Assembly: GCA_001725215.1 (NCBI GenBank)
Contig: MEFT01000104.1
Coordinates: 1 to 7,781 of the forward strand
Direction of reading: 5' to 3'
DNA length: 7,781 bases
DNA from: Clostridium sp. SCN 57-10
GTDB taxonomy: Bacteria; Bacillota; Clostridia; Oscillospirales; Butyricicoccaceae
Shown: positions 7,764 to 7,781 of the stretch, piece after piece
How positions within the stretch are numbered: position 1 is the stretch's first letter
Layout of the letters: each line of letters opens with the position of its first letter
The notes under the pieces: generated by a model
The model's database searches: none
Seen by the model: only the letters and a program-made list of their open reading frames with translations
What the model was told of the DNA's origin: nothing
Made by a program: the position numbers and the translations under genes

Positions 7764-7781
7764 GTCGCGAGCAATCGCGGC
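7764..7781 (+). repeat. Hairpin with GCAA loop at the window edge
   Basis: GTCGCGA (7764-7770) pairs with TCGCGGC (7775-7781) in a 7-base stem with one G-U pair, closed by the four-base loop GCAA, a stable GNRA-type tetraloop. It lies 11 bases after the jag stop. It may be the start of a terminator, an interspersed palindromic repeat, or a control element for the next gene. The sequence stops before this can be decided. Confidence 0.35.

Noticed and set aside
6548..7774. A 408-codon open frame on the minus strand across yidC and jag
   Set aside because: It is antisense to two well-supported genes. The translation is rich in His, Arg, Leu and Ala with no recognisable domain, which is typical of a shadow frame.

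Overview
The window looks like a piece of chromosome from an anaerobic Firmicute of the class Clostridia, probably a high-GC gut lineage such as Oscillospiraceae/Ruminococcaceae. This rests on three things. The rpmH-rnpA-yidD-yidC-jag gene order and the sigma-A style promoters are Firmicute features. Pyruvate phosphate dikinase, a BDH/YqhD-type iron alcohol dehydrogenase and a short 238-residue NagB fit an anaerobic fermenter. The GC-rich codon use leaves long meaningless open frames opposite the real genes. The genus cannot be fixed by eye.

Left part, minus strand (1-5116): four metabolic genes read leftward. nagB (glucosamine-6-phosphate deaminase) comes first, with its own promoter at 5171-5199. 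It is followed after 22 bases by a metallo-beta-lactamase-fold hydrolase and, after another 47 bases, by an iron-dependent alcohol/aldehyde reductase. These three probably form one transcript. A 152-base gap then carries a very good promoter for ppdK. PPDK is cut by the window edge, losing about 85 C-terminal residues that would include the catalytic cysteine.

The divergent region 5117-5310 holds back-to-back promoters for nagB (leftward) and rpmH (rightward). No dnaA gene or DnaA-box cluster is visible beside rpmH.

Right part, plus strand (5311-7781): the conserved rpmH-rnpA-yidD-yidC-jag cluster covers ribosomal protein L34, the RNase P protein, the insertion factors YidD and YidC, and the RNA-binding protein Jag/KhpB. 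A strong hairpin with a T-rich tail sits between rpmH and rnpA and probably lowers read-through from the highly expressed L34 gene. A ribosome-binding site after jag suggests that another gene, by synteny probably mnmE, starts just past the edge.

The most notable observation is that yidD is broken. Its first ~59 codons are normal, but about 35 bases are missing. The conserved GYDPVPP tail is out of frame, and the upstream frame runs without a stop straight into yidC. No clearly novel system is visible; the rest is recognisable housekeeping and central metabolism.
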